64,000 bases of DNA from positions 62,001-126,000 of the forward strand of contig DVIQ01000023.1 of NCBI GenBank assembly GCA_018711185.1, read 5' to 3'. This document shows, in pieces, positions 26,301-33,811 of this stretch. Every line of letters starts with the position of its first letter. Positions within the stretch are counted from its first letter, which is position 1. The notes under the pieces are model-generated. The model made no database searches. It was not told the origin of the DNA and saw only the letters and a program-made list of their open reading frames with translations. A program made the translations under genes and the position numbers. This stretch comes from Candidatus Limivivens intestinipullorum. GTDB lineage: Bacteria > Bacillota > Clostridia > Lachnospirales > Lachnospiraceae.

Positions 26301-26913
26301 CAAAGCTGCGGATGGAATCCACCTCGTCTCCCCAGAACTCAATCCGCACAGGGTTTTCCTCCGTCAGCGGGAAAATGTCAAGAATCCCGCCCCGGACCGC
26401 GAACTGGCCGGAGCTCTCTACCTGGCCCGTCTGCTCGTATCCCATGGAAACCAGGCGGCGCTTCAGGTCGTCCAGATCCACCGTACTGTCATTTTTCAGA
26501 TCGATTACGCAGCTTTTGAAATCCGCCAGGGGAATCAGATGATCCATGCAGCCGCCCATGGTGGTGATGATCGTCAGCTCCTCCTGCTCTAAGATGGCCT
26601 TCATGGCCTGTATCCGCTGCTCTACAATCAGGTTACTCCGAATATCCGCGCCGAAAAAGATCAGATCCCTGGCTGGAAACAGCACCGCGTTTTTGTCAAA
26701 GAACCGGTAATCCTCATACAGCTCCTTTGCCCGCAGCTCGCTGTAAGTCACAATCACCCGGCAGGGGAAATCCTCTGACGCCGCGTATAAGAAATGCGCC
26801 TTCTGGGAGTCCAGGCAGCCCTGTACCTGGGTCATCCCGCCGCCTGCCTTCAGGCTTTCCAGAATCTGCGGAAACTCTCCAAGCTTTTTCAATGGATCGG
26901 TAAATGCCTTCAT
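23377..26913 (-). CDS. mfd: Transcription-repair coupling factor Mfd
   Basis: This 1178-residue ATP-dependent DNA translocase removes stalled RNA polymerase and recruits UvrA. Visible domains are an N-terminal UvrB-like module (about 1-350), the RNA-polymerase-interacting CarD-like domain (LSVGDYVVHENHGLGIYRGI, about 500), a RecG-like helicase core with Walker A GDVGYGKTEVA and DEEQRFG box, motif VI GRVGRSNRTSYAFL, and a C-terminal TRCF domain. Length is normal. I prefer the second of two adjacent ATGs, seven bases after GGAGG. It follows pth by about 25 bases, conserved synteny in Firmicutes. Confidence 0.97.
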   Translation of the reverse strand: MKAFTDPLKKLGEFPQILESLKAGGGMTQVQGCLDSQKAHFLYAASEDFPCRVIVTYSELRAKELYEDYRFFDKNAVLFPARDLIFFGADIRSNLIVEQRIQAMKAILEQEELTIITTMGGCMDHLIPLADFKSCVIDLKNDSTVDLDDLKRRLVSMGYEQTGQVESSGQFAVRGGILDIFPLTEENPVRIEFWGDEVDSIRSFDTQSQRSIENLEGLHIYPACEVVADRKRIGQAMEKLRKEGEKTGEALRKEGKITEAARVSQLVEEACENLEEFSGITGLEAYVGYLYDKTVTFPDYFRDRKTLFVLDEPNRILQEGEAVEQEFRESMASRLEKGYLLPGQMDLISSTAQTAALLQKNHCLGFCTLESARAPWRTKDQFGVDVRAVNPYNNSFELLVKDLGHWKKEGYQVILLCGSRSRAARLSQDLLDNGLNSFYTEDLDHEILGGQILVTYGHTKRGYEYPLLKFVVISESDIFGKEKKKRKRQKAYEGRKIQSFTELSVGDYVVHENHGLGIYRGIEKIDVEGVSKDYMKIEYAGGSNLYILATQLDVIQKYAGADAEKVPKLNKLGTQDWNKTKTRVRTAVKEIAQDLVKLYAARQKENGYVYGPDTVWQREFEDSFPFEETDGQIQAIEDTKRDMESTKIMDRLICGDVGYGKTEVAIRAAFKAVQESKQVVFLVPTTILAQQHYNNFVQRMKDFPVRIDLLCRFRTAKEQAKTLTDLKKGLVDIVIGTHRVLSKDVAFKDLGLLIIDEEQRFGVAHKEKIKALRENVDVLTLTATPIPRTLHMSLVGIRDMSVLEEAPQERVPIQTYVMEYNEEMVREAISRELARGGQVYYVYNRVNTIVEMTNTIAKLVPEANVAFAHGQMKERELERIMYDFINGEIDVLVSTTIIETGLDIPNVNTMIIHDADNLGLSQLYQLRGRVGRSNRTSYAFLMYRRNKMLREVAEKRLSAIREFTELGSGFKIAMRDLEIRGAGNLLGAQQHGHMEAVGYDLYCKMLNESVRALKGEASPTEEYNTAIDLDVDAFIPDTYIKNEIQKLDIYKRIAGIETEAEYDDMLEELVDRFGEPPKPVQNLLQVAGLKSMAHRLWLTEVAQKGDSIRFTLFERAQLGPDKIEDIVQDGGGRLQFVMGEKPGFVYNRPRKSAADGRDVLMAVREVLEIMEKAQTEAA

Positions 26914-26937
26914 CATTTCTCCTCCTGACGCGCCGCT

Positions 26938-27504
26938 TTATTTCTTATTATATTCGTTCATGGCGGCCTCAAGTCCGTCGTTCATGATCTTCACCGCCGC
27001 CTTGGCTGCCCGCTTCCGGGCCTCCTCCATCACGGCCTTCTCCTCTCCGTGAAACCGGCCGAGAACATAATCCGCCAGATCATAGGCCTCCGGCTTCTCT
27101 CCGATTCCCACCTTGATCCGCTTAAAGGTCTGGGTGCCCAGATGCTGGATCAGGCTCTTTACCCCATTGTGCCCTCCGGCGCTTCCTTTTCCCCGGATGC
27201 GAAGCTGTCCCGGCGGCAGACTGATGTCGTCATAAATCACGATCAGTTCCTCCTCCGGGTCCGCCTTATAAAAGTCCATCACTTCCCGAAGGCTTTCCCC
27301 GCTGAGGTTCATGTAGGTCTGGGGCTGCACCAGCAGCACCCGGTTCCCCTCGATGACGCCCTGGCCCACCAGCGCCTTGAATTTCTTCGTCTTCAGCTCG
27401 ATTCCATAGTAATCCGCAAGATAGGCCACTGCGTCAAAGCCCACATTGTGCCTGGTATGGGCGTAACGGCTCCCCGGATTCCCAAGTCCAGCAATAATAT
27501 ACAT
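26938..27504 (-). CDS. pth: Peptidyl-tRNA hydrolase
   Basis: The 188-residue enzyme recycles peptidyl-tRNA by cleaving the ester bond. Family motifs are GLGNPGSRYAHTRHNVGF with the catalytic His in RHNVG, the MNLSGESL segment and GSAGGHNGVKS. The start MYIIAGLGNPG is taken from the ATG seven bases after AGGAG; a second ATG two codons upstream is too close to that site. It is the first gene of the pth-mfd pair. Confidence 0.95.
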   Translation of the reverse strand: MYIIAGLGNPGSRYAHTRHNVGFDAVAYLADYYGIELKTKKFKALVGQGVIEGNRVLLVQPQTYMNLSGESLREVMDFYKADPEEELIVIYDDISLPPGQLRIRGKGSAGGHNGVKSLIQHLGTQTFKRIKVGIGEKPEAYDLADYVLGRFHGEEKAVMEEARKRAAKAAVKIMNDGLEAAMNEYNKK

Positions 27505-27694
27505 CTTCATTCTCCTGTTCTTCTTATTCGCTTTATATTCTACCCGCAGGCGCAGGAAGGTTTACACAACACATCGCCCACCTTTGCCGCGCGGGAAACA
27601 TTCTCCCTTTCTCCCGCGGCAAAGCCGGGCCTTTTGTACTTCAAACTTTTCTTTTCAGGCATGGCGCGAAGGCGCGCCTTGCTGTTTCCTCTTC

Positions 27695-27723
27695 ATTCTA
27701 CAGGAAAAAAAACATTCTGTCCA
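27695..27723 (-). promoter_or_regulatory. Putative promoter of pth-mfd
   Basis: Minus-strand TGGACA (complement of 27718-27723), 17-base spacer, TAGAAT (complement of 27695-27700). The roughly 190-base leader holds a long GC-rich inverted repeat, CTTTGCCGCG...CGCGGCAAAG (27582-27625). Confidence 0.5.
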
Positions 27724-27734
27724 TTTCTTTTTTC

Positions 27735-27763
27735 GTAACGATTCGGCAGGGCTGAACTGTTAC
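27735..27763 (+). repeat. Repeat family A, end-palindrome module only
   Basis: GTAACGATTCGGCAGGG followed by CTGAACTGTTAC is a 29-base variant of the A-family end palindrome, followed directly by a run of seven T residues. It could work as a rightward terminator. Confidence 0.7.
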
Positions 27764-27785
27764 GCCTTTTTTTCCATAATTCTTC

Positions 27786-27815
27786 TTGACAATGGTCTCT
27801 CAAAACCCTTATACT
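27786..27815 (+). promoter_or_regulatory. Promoter of the decarboxylase beta-subunit operon
   Basis: TTGACA (27786-27791), 18-base spacer, TATACT (27810-27815). The predicted start near 27822 is four bases before the first base of the riboswitch-like P1 stem. Confidence 0.8.
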
Positions 27816-27821
27816 GTTTTT

Positions 27822-27957
27822 TGAAAGTAAAAGGGAGTAGCCGGCGCAGTTTTCTGGGTATTTTCCGCGACAGTACGATAGCTGTGTCTATCCGCGGCAA
27901 GTTGAAATGGCAAGACTTTTACTGCAGCAGGGGCCTGTAGTAAAAGTCTTTTTCTTT
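27822..27957 (+). ncRNA. yybP-ykoY-like riboswitch leader with intrinsic terminator
   Basis: The leader opens with AGTAAAAGGGAGTAGCC (27826-27842) and its aptamer end reads TGGCAAGACTTTTACT (27908-27923). These match the two conserved ends of the yybP-ykoY (Mn2+) class, AAAGGGGAGUAG...GGCAAGACCUUU, except for one G fewer. AGTAAAAG (27826-27833) pairs with CTTTTACT (27916-27923) as P1. The same CTTTTACT instead pairs with AGTAAAAG at 27939-27946 in a 12-bp terminator (27912-27923 with 27939-27950) followed by TTTCTTT. The two folds exclude each other, the hallmark of transcriptional control. Ligand binding that stabilises P1 would allow read-through into the beta-subunit gene. The ligand class is inferred from motif resemblance. 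Confidence 0.7.
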
Positions 27958-27984
27958 AACAGTTCAGCCATGCTGAACCGCTGC
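27957..27984 (+). repeat. Repeat family A, end-palindrome module only
   Basis: TAACAGTTCAGCCATGCTGAACCGCTGC lies directly after the riboswitch terminator in the leader. It is a 28-base palindromic module like those at 29319, 39096 and elsewhere. Confidence 0.7.
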
Positions 27985-28040
27985 ATATCACATTGTCCGC
28001 AATCCCCTCCCAAATAATTTCAAAAGGAGTGATTTGTCAC

Positions 28041-29177
28041 ATGGAGTTTTTAATTGAGGGCTTTATGGCCGTCACATGGAAAGAGCTGGTCATGTACGCA
28101 ATCGGTATTCTGCTGATCTGGCTCGCCATCAAAAAAGACTATGAGCCCGCCCTGCTTCTTCCCATGGGTTTCGGCGCCATTCTGGTAAACCTTCCGGCAA
28201 CCGGCGTTCTGAACCAGGTGCTGAACGGGGTTGGTGAGACACAGGGTATTATCCAATGGCTCTTCGAAACCGGAATCGAAGCTTCCGAGGCCATGCCGAT
28301 ACTTCTCTTCATCGGTATCGGCGCGATGATCGACTTCGGTCCTTTGCTGTCCAACCCGAAAATGTTCCTTTTCGGCGCTGGCGCCCAGTTCGGTATCTTC
28401 GCGGCCATCTGCGTGGCTGTGCTTCTGGGCTTTGATCTGAGAGACGCCGCTTCCATCGGTATTATCGGTGCGGCGGACGGCCCCACTTCCATCCTTGTTT
28501 CTCAGATGCTGGATTCACAGTATGTAGGAGCCATCGCGGTGGCGGCTTATTCCTACATGGCGCTGGTTCCGATTATCCAGCCCTTTGCCGTAAAGCTGGT
28601 TACCACGAAAAAAGAGCGGCAGATCCGCATGGTTTACGAGCCGGGCAATGTTTCCAAGGCAACCCGCATCGCGTTCCCGATTATCGTAACCATCATTGTA
28701 GGAATGATCGCTCCTTCCTCAGTGGCTCTGGTTGGCTTTTTGATGTTCGGCAACCTGATCCGTGAATGCGGCGTTTTGAACTCTCTTTCCGACGCTGCCC
28801 AGAACAATCTGTCCAACCTGATCACTCTGCTGCTTGGAATCACCATTTCCTTCAGCATGCAGGCAGAGTCCTTCGTAAACGTAAATACGATCCTGATTAT
28901 GGTAATCGGACTTCTGGCCTTCATTTTTGACTCCATCGGCGGTGTTCTGCTGGCGAAGCTGATCAACGTATTCTCCAAGGAGAAGATCAACCCCATGATC
29001 GGCGCGGCCGGTATTTCCGCTTTCCCGATGTCCTCCCGTGTTATCCAGAAGATGGCGCTGGCTGAGGATCCGGGCAATATCCTTCTGATGCATGCCGCGG
29101 GAGCCAACGTTTCCGGACAGATCGCGTCTGTTATTGCCGGCGGAATGGTTATTAACCTGGTAACAAGCTTCTTATAG
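28041..29177 (+). CDS. Sodium ion-translocating decarboxylase, beta subunit
   Basis: The 378-residue membrane protein is the Na+-channel subunit (OadB/GcdB/MmdB family) that couples biotin-linked decarboxylation to Na+ export. It has about nine to eleven hydrophobic segments and family regions GAADGPTSILVSQMLD, the Asp-containing site for Na+, and SAFPMSSRVIQKMA near the C-terminus. Start ATG follows AAAGGAGTGATTTGTCAC. The gamma-like gene is next, but alpha (carboxyltransferase) and biotin-carrier genes are absent from the window. Which decarboxylase it serves (oxaloacetate, glutaconyl-CoA, methylmalonyl-CoA) cannot be told. Expression is probably gated by the leader RNA. Confidence 0.92.
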   Translation: MEFLIEGFMAVTWKELVMYAIGILLIWLAIKKDYEPALLLPMGFGAILVNLPATGVLNQVLNGVGETQGIIQWLFETGIEASEAMPILLFIGIGAMIDFGPLLSNPKMFLFGAGAQFGIFAAICVAVLLGFDLRDAASIGIIGAADGPTSILVSQMLDSQYVGAIAVAAYSYMALVPIIQPFAVKLVTTKKERQIRMVYEPGNVSKATRIAFPIIVTIIVGMIAPSSVALVGFLMFGNLIRECGVLNSLSDAAQNNLSNLITLLLGITISFSMQAESFVNVNTILIMVIGLLAFIFDSIGGVLLAKLINVFSKEKINPMIGAAGISAFPMSSRVIQKMALAEDPGNILLMHAAGANVSGQIASVIAGGMVINLVTSFL

Positions 29178-29188
29178 GAGGTACGGCT

Positions 29189-29314
29189 ATGTTGGAAAAC
29201 TTACTGATCTCGCTTGAGATTATGGTAAAAGGAATGATCGGCATCTTCGCCGCAGTCCTTTTGATTATGCTGGTGGTCTGGATCCTCGGAAAACTCTCCA
29301 AAAAGCAGAAATAA
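29189..29314 (+). CDS. 41-residue OadG-like gamma subunit
   Basis: A small membrane protein of 41 residues begins 11 bases after the beta-subunit stop with a strong TAGGAGG site. It has a single hydrophobic helix (MIGIFAAVLLIMLVVWILG, about 16-34) and a basic C-terminus (KLSKKQK). This is the shape of the N-terminal membrane anchor of decarboxylase gamma subunits. The usual longer, Pro/Ala-rich, zinc-binding tail of OadG is missing. Its likely role is to stabilise or tether the complex. Confidence 0.8.
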   Translation: MLENLLISLEIMVKGMIGIFAAVLLIMLVVWILGKLSKKQK

Positions 29315-29318
29315 TTCC

Positions 29319-29346
29319 GTAACGGTTCAGCCCTGCTGAACTGTAT
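29319..29346 (+). repeat. Repeat family A, end-palindrome module only
   Basis: GTAACGGTTCAGCCCTGCTGAACTGTAT lies five bases after the gamma-like stop codon and before the operon terminator. Confidence 0.7.
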
Positions 29347-29387
29347 ATAGTTCCTGACCTTCCACGCTGCTGTTCGCGGAAAACGAT

Positions 29388-29428
29388 GGCGGCCGCACAG
29401 TGCTTTGTGCGGCCGCCGTTATGTTTTT
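29388..29428 (+). terminator. Intrinsic terminator of the decarboxylase operon
   Basis: GGCGGCCGCACA (29388-29399) pairs perfectly with TGTGCGGCCGCC (29406-29417) around a six-base loop, followed by GTTATG and six T residues. Confidence 0.85.
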
Positions 29429-30201
29429 TGCGGCTTATCCGGAAGGAACTGATCCGGATACTTCGAACTTCCTGTATATCCGCATACTCCCATCCGCGGG
29501 GAATTACAGACCGGAAGCCAAATCTCAAAACAATCCAGAATGTCGTCATCGTCCATTTCAGCGGCTTCGTCCGGTTCCATGTCCTTCATGACCTCCTTAC
29601 GCATGCACTCCATGCACCAGAATGGATTTTGGTCATAAAAAGCCAGCGGATTGACCCATTCCGCCGTGTTCTTTTCGCATTGGCTACATAATATTTTTAT
29701 TGGATTATTTCGGGACAGAATGGTTATCTTTTCCTTCCCTTCCGCTCCCGCGCGATAGCTTTTTACTTCCAAAGTCAGCGATGTGGTAGAGCCGTAGTCG
29801 TACATGTATTCCGCGATTACTCCCGGCGCAAACACATTTTTCAGTCTGACATTCATACTCTTATGAACCGTTCTTCCCCAAAAATCCTCGCTTGGTTCAG
29901 ACTCATACCGTACTCCCTGAATTGCAAACTCGCTTAAATGCCCGCAGCATTCCACCCAGATATCCCGAATAAACTGGTCCAGTTCTTTTAATCTGGCATT
30001 TTCATTTATTTCTACTATAAGCCAGTAATCTTTTTGATATTTATCGGAAATTACCACCAGAAAATATCCGCAGCTTTTCGTTCCGTGTTCCGCCTCCAGA
30101 TACTTCTTTCTTTCGCCGCACGACATGAAATGCCGGATCATTCCGCTTTTTGTGTAGTCCTTTCCGCAATATTTGCAGAAGCCTCTTGTCCGTTCCGCCA
30201 C
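29419..30201 (-). CDS. Zinc-ribbon protein with pRiA4b ORF-3-like domain
   Basis: This 260-residue protein begins with a Cys2-His-Cys-type finger (GFCKYCGKDYTKSGMIRHFMSC). A middle domain follows with the pRiA4b ORF-3-like pattern (FLVVISDKYQKDYWLIVEI; YMYDYGSTTSLTLEVKSY). A C-terminal zinc ribbon has CSQCEKN...CMEC (about 190-215), and there is an acidic end. The start is set at a GTG nine bases after GAAGG; longer readings run through a stem-loop. The ORF-3-like family is often hitch-hiking or of unknown function, and the two flanking zinc modules suggest nucleic-acid or protein binding. It lies downstream of spoVG. No role can be assigned. Confidence 0.7.
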   Translation of the reverse strand: MAERTRGFCKYCGKDYTKSGMIRHFMSCGERKKYLEAEHGTKSCGYFLVVISDKYQKDYWLIVEINENARLKELDQFIRDIWVECCGHLSEFAIQGVRYESEPSEDFWGRTVHKSMNVRLKNVFAPGVIAEYMYDYGSTTSLTLEVKSYRAGAEGKEKITILSRNNPIKILCSQCEKNTAEWVNPLAFYDQNPFWCMECMRKEVMKDMEPDEAAEMDDDDILDCFEIWLPVCNSPRMGVCGYTGSSKYPDQFLPDKPQKT

Positions 30202-30259
30202 AACATTTTCCTTCTTTCTGTACGCCTCGCCGCCTGTCGGACAAAATATTCGGGCAAAT

Positions 30260-30294
30260 CCCTTATCCCGCGTTTTACAGCGCCGGGATAAGGG
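30260..30294 (-). terminator. Stem-loop between spoVG and the zinc-ribbon gene
   Basis: CCCTTATCCCG (30260-30270) and CGGGATAAGGG (30284-30294) form a perfect 11-bp stem. No T-run follows on the minus strand, so it may be a weak terminator or an mRNA processing/stability element. Confidence 0.4.
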
Positions 30295-30309
30295 ACTGCC
30301 CGCTGCCAA

Positions 30310-30603
30310 TTACTGATTCACTGCCTCCTGCGCGGCTTCCTCCGCCGCCGCGGCCGCAGTCTCATACTGCTCTAAAATAATTTTCTGGATCCGTTCCCTT
30401 GTCTCAGAGTTGATGGGATGGGCAATATCCCGGTACTCTCCGTCGGAGGCCTTGCGGCTGGGCATCGCGATAAACAGCCCTTTCTCCCCTTCGATCACCT
30501 TAATATCATGCACCACAAACTCATCGTCAATGGTAATGGATACCACTGCTTTCATCTTTCCTTCTTTTGCAACCTTACGAACTCTCACATCTGTAATTTT
30601 CAT
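30310..30603 (-). CDS. spoVG: Septation regulator SpoVG
   Basis: The 97-residue SpoVG begins [19 protein letters not shown] and contains [17 protein letters not shown] and [18 protein letters not shown], which are near-invariant in the family. SpoVG is an RNA/DNA-binding global regulator affecting sporulation, capsule and septation. The ATG at 30603 follows AAAGGGGACGAAAGAGAT. The C-terminal Ala/Glu tail is variable, as usual. In Bacillus it sits near glmU-prs-pth-mfd, and relatives of several of those genes are in this window. Confidence 0.96.
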   Translation of the reverse strand: MKITDVRVRKVAKEGKMKAVVSITIDDEFVVHDIKVIEGEKGLFIAMPSRKASDGEYRDIAHPINSETRERIQKIILEQYETAAAAAEEAAQEAVNQ

Positions 30604-30774
30604 ATCTCTTTCGTCCCCTTTCAAGTCTTTCCGGCGACCGTCTGATGTTTTCCGGCCGCCCTTGTATCTTTTTTAAGATACCCTTGCCGCTGCTTGCGGC
30701 AGCGCAGTTTTTGGTTCTGCTCACAGCCGTTCGCAGCGATTTTCCTTCACCGCGCGGTAAGGTACGGCTCTCAA

Positions 30775-31893
30775 TCAAAGCACATATCTCTCGTTTTTCT
30801 CCACAACGATTTTGATTCCGTCCTCGCCTACATGGTAAGAATTCGCGCGGATCGTATCCCGGCTTTCCACGATACAGTTTTCAATATGCGTGTTGTCGCC
30901 CAGGTATACGTCGTTCAGGACGATGGAGTTTTTAATTACACAGTTTTCTCCCACAAAGGTTCCTTTAAATAAAACAGAATTTTCCACATAGCCGTTAATG
31001 ATACAGCCGCTGGAAATCAGGCTGTTCTTCACGCAGGAGCCCGGATTATACTTGGCTGGCGGAAGATCGTCCACCTTGGAATAAATATATGGATGCTCTT
31101 TAAAGAAATACCTTCTCACATCCGGCTTCAGGAAATCCATATTCGTCTGATAATAGGCTTCCACACTGGCGATATTGCTCCAGTATTCCTTAATCTTGTA
31201 GCCATAAATTCTCTTGAGGTTCTTATAGCGGATCAGAATATCCCGCACAAAATCATAATTGTCCTCCTGGGCGCAGCGCTCGATCATCTCAATGAGCTGT
31301 CTGCGGCGGATCACGTAAATTCCGGTGGATACCAGGTTCGACTTGCTGACCATGGGCTTCTCCTCGAACTCTTCAATCCGGCAGTCCTCGTTCATCTTAA
31401 TCACGCCAAAGCGTGTCACATCCTCCTCCGAAGGCATTTCCTTGCAGACAACGGTAATATCCGCTTTTTTCTCGATATGATATTCAAGGACCTTATTGTA
31501 GTCCATCTTATAAACTCCGTCGCCGGATGCGATGACCACATAAGGTTCATGGCATTTCTTCAGGAAATCCAGGTTCTGGTAAATAGCGTCCGCTGTGCCC
31601 TGATACCAGAAGCTGTTTTCTTTCGTAATCGTCGGCGTGAAAACATAAAGGCCGCCCTGCTTTCTTCCGAAATCCCACCACTTCGAAGAGCTCAGATGCT
31701 CGTTTAAGGAGCGGGCATTGTACTGAGTCAGCACTGCCACCTTCTGGATGGAAGAGTTTGTCATATTGCTCAGGGCGAAGTCAATGCTCCGGTAGCTCCC
31801 CGCGATAGGCATAGCCGCAATCGCTCGTTTGTTTGAAAGTTCTCTCATGCGGTGATTGTTTCCGCCTGCCAAAATAATACCTACTGCTCTCAT
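30775..31893 (-). CDS. glgD: Glucose-1-phosphate adenylyltransferase-like subunit GlgD
   Basis: This 372-residue GlgD partners GlgC in ADP-glucose synthesis for glycogen. The nucleotidyltransferase start [15 protein letters not shown] departs from the GGxGxRL loop of active enzymes, as in other GlgD proteins, which are regulatory or weakly active. [15 protein letters not shown] and [11 protein letters not shown] are retained, and a left-handed beta-helix C-terminus follows ([21 protein letters not shown]). The start overlaps the glgC stop by four bases. Confidence 0.93.
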   Translation of the reverse strand: MRAVGIILAGGNNHRMRELSNKRAIAAMPIAGSYRSIDFALSNMTNSSIQKVAVLTQYNARSLNEHLSSSKWWDFGRKQGGLYVFTPTITKENSFWYQGTADAIYQNLDFLKKCHEPYVVIASGDGVYKMDYNKVLEYHIEKKADITVVCKEMPSEEDVTRFGVIKMNEDCRIEEFEEKPMVSKSNLVSTGIYVIRRRQLIEMIERCAQEDNYDFVRDILIRYKNLKRIYGYKIKEYWSNIASVEAYYQTNMDFLKPDVRRYFFKEHPYIYSKVDDLPPAKYNPGSCVKNSLISSGCIINGYVENSVLFKGTFVGENCVIKNSIVLNDVYLGDNTHIENCIVESRDTIRANSYHVGEDGIKIVVEKNERYVL

Positions 31894-33164
31894 GCCAACT
31901 CACCTGCCTTAATCAATGTTTCACCGCTGTCCAGAACGCCGCCGGGATAGTCTTCCAAAGTGGTCGCGCCGGATATGGCCGTATTCTTCCCGATCTTCAC
32001 TCCCGGAGGAATCACGGAGTCCTCGCCTATGGTTACCAGGCCGAAGGAATATACGGAGGGCTTCATCTTATTCGGAACGTCCTCGCCGATTCCCAGGACA
32101 CAGTTCGCGCCCACCACCGTATTTTCCGCGATAATCGCCTTATCTACAACACAGCCCTCGCCGATCACCGCGCCTTTCATAATAATGGAATCCCGCACCA
32201 CAGCACCCTTTCCGATGGTAACCTCGGCGCCGATTACGGAATTGTGTACTTCACCGTATACCTCTGTGCCGTCGGCAATGATGCTCTTTTCAATGACCGC
32301 GTCCGCGGCCACATACTGAGGCGGCGTCACTTCGCTGCTGGTATAAATCTTCCAGAACTCCTCATAGAGGTTAAACTCCGGAATGATATCGATCAGCTCC
32401 ATATTCGCTTCCCAGTAAGAACCGAGGGTTCCCACATCCTTCCAGTAGCCGTTGTACTCGTAAGCCACCATCTTGGTGCCGTTTTCATGGCAGTAAGGAA
32501 TCACATGCTTTCCAAAGTCACAGTTGCTCTGTTCTGATAACGTGATTAAAGCTTCTTTCAGGACCTTCCAGGTAAATATGTAGATGCCCATGGAAGCCAG
32601 ATTGCTCTTGGGGTGCTCCGGTTTTTCCTGGAACTCGGTGATCCGGCTGTTTTCATCGGTAATGACAATACCGAACCGGCTTGCCTCCTCCATGGGAACC
32701 GGCATTACCGCGATGCTGACGTCCGCGTTGTTTGCCTTGTGGAAATCCAGCATGACCTCATAATCCATCTTATAAATATGGTCTCCGGAAAGGATCAGCA
32801 CATAGTCCGGGTTGTACAGCTCCATATATCTGAGGTTCTGATAGATGGCATTGGCCGTGCCCGTGTACCATTCGCTGTTGCTGCTCTTCTCATAAGGCGG
32901 AAGCACAGTTACCCCGCCGATATTCTTGTCCAGATCCCACGGAATACCTATTCCGATATGCGTGTTCAGCCGAAGCGGCTGATACTGAGTAAGAACGCCC
33001 ACCGTATCCACACCAGAGTTAATACAGTTGCTCAAAGGGAAATCAATGATGCGGTATTTCCCGCCAAACGCAACGGCAGGTTTTGCCACCTTTGAGGTCA
33101 GCACCCCGAGGCGGCTGCCCTGGCCGCCTGCCAGTAACATAGCTATCATTTCTTTTTTAATCAC
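31890..33164 (-). CDS. glgC: Glucose-1-phosphate adenylyltransferase GlgC
   Basis: The 424-residue catalytic ADP-glucose pyrophosphorylase makes ADP-glucose from ATP and glucose 1-phosphate. It has the complete loop [13 protein letters not shown], the sugar-phosphate region [25 protein letters not shown] with the metal-binding Asp, and hexapeptide repeats of the beta-helix domain (about 290-400). Translation starts at a GTG seven bases after AGAGG. No glycogen synthase or branching enzyme is adjacent. Confidence 0.96.
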   Translation of the reverse strand: MIKKEMIAMLLAGGQGSRLGVLTSKVAKPAVAFGGKYRIIDFPLSNCINSGVDTVGVLTQYQPLRLNTHIGIGIPWDLDKNIGGVTVLPPYEKSSNSEWYTGTANAIYQNLRYMELYNPDYVLILSGDHIYKMDYEVMLDFHKANNADVSIAVMPVPMEEASRFGIVITDENSRITEFQEKPEHPKSNLASMGIYIFTWKVLKEALITLSEQSNCDFGKHVIPYCHENGTKMVAYEYNGYWKDVGTLGSYWEANMELIDIIPEFNLYEEFWKIYTSSEVTPPQYVAADAVIEKSIIADGTEVYGEVHNSVIGAEVTIGKGAVVRDSIIMKGAVIGEGCVVDKAIIAENTVVGANCVLGIGEDVPNKMKPSVYSFGLVTIGEDSVIPPGVKIGKNTAISGATTLEDYPGGVLDSGETLIKAGELA

Positions 33165-33280
33165 GCTATCACCTCTTGTTGTATTATGATATTGTTTCGA
33201 TTCGCGCTCGGTAATTTCACAGAGTACTGCGGCATCTCAGTCAAGTACACCGCTGCGGAATACTTGACGGCAGCCGCCGT

Positions 33281-33332
33281 ATGGACATGCGGGCATGCCC
33301 GCCCGGCTTCCTGCCTGCGGAAATAAAGATGC
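33281..33332 (+). repeat. Dispersed repeat family C, copy 2
   Basis: Starts ATGGACATGCGGGCATGCCC and matches 227-278 with mostly transition differences. It sits in the glgC leader. Confidence 0.55.
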
Positions 33333-33474
33333 GTGACTTGGCTGCATGCCAGTGAGGGATACCGATTTTCTCCGCCCGCCACTGGCTTAAGCTTTCTCCT
33401 GCCATCCGCAGAGGCCTGGAGACTCTCAATAACCGGACAGCCGCCCGGCGGCTTCGGTTAAGTTGATGGTAAAT

Positions 33475-33503
33475 ATTATAACACAGTTTTTCCAAATAGT
33501 GAA
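33475..33503 (-). promoter_or_regulatory. Putative promoter of glgC-glgD
   Basis: Minus-strand TTCACT (complement of 33498-33503), 17-base spacer, perfect TATAAT (complement of 33475-33480). The leader is about 300 bases and includes repeat family C. Confidence 0.55.
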
Positions 33504-33692
33504 CAGTTTTTACAATTTAAAGTGTATTTTTTTTCAGTTTTTCATGATTATCACAAATTTAAAATGTTCCATTGGAAATGTTTTTGACATTTCTTGTCTA
33601 TTTTGCACTTTAATAGTTTATACTCGCCTGCGATCTTTGTCGTATTTTACAACTATCGGTCAATTCCGGTGCCAGGCCATGGAATTCTGCAT

Positions 33693-33721
33693 GTAACGGT
33701 TCAGCAGGGCTGACCTGTTGC
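33693..33721 (+). repeat. Repeat family A, end-palindrome module only
   Basis: GTAACGGTTCAGCAGGG followed by CTGACCTGTTGC is a slightly decayed copy of the 29-base palindrome upstream of murC. Confidence 0.65.
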
Positions 33722-33736
33722 AACGGGCAGGCGTGA

Positions 33737-33778
33737 AAATGGAAAGGGCTTTCCATTTCCGCGTAAAAAGAGTATACT
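33737..33778 (+). promoter_or_regulatory. murC promoter overlapped by a 22-bp inverted repeat
   Basis: AAATGGAAAG-GG-CTTTCCATTT (33737-33758) is a perfect inverted repeat. Its right half covers the likely -35 TTTCCA (33750-33755), and TATACT lies at 33773-33778 with a 17-base spacer. The geometry suggests a repressor site; no cognate regulator is identifiable. Confidence 0.5.
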
Positions 33779-33811
33779 GAAACAAAAGATCAAAGATTAA
33801 GGAGATTTTTT

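Larger units (their letters stand above)
33165..33811. other. 647-base divergent intergenic region (glgC / murC)
   Basis: It contains a family-C repeat (33281-33332), the glg promoter (33475-33503), a very A+T-rich stretch (33500-33630), a family-A palindrome (33693-33721) and the murC promoter with an inverted repeat (33737-33778). No coding region is supported. Confidence 0.6.

Noticed and set aside
24700..26592. 630-codon open frame on the plus strand opposite mfd
   Set aside because: It lies wholly inside mfd on the other strand, has no ribosome site and resembles no family. It arises from codon bias.
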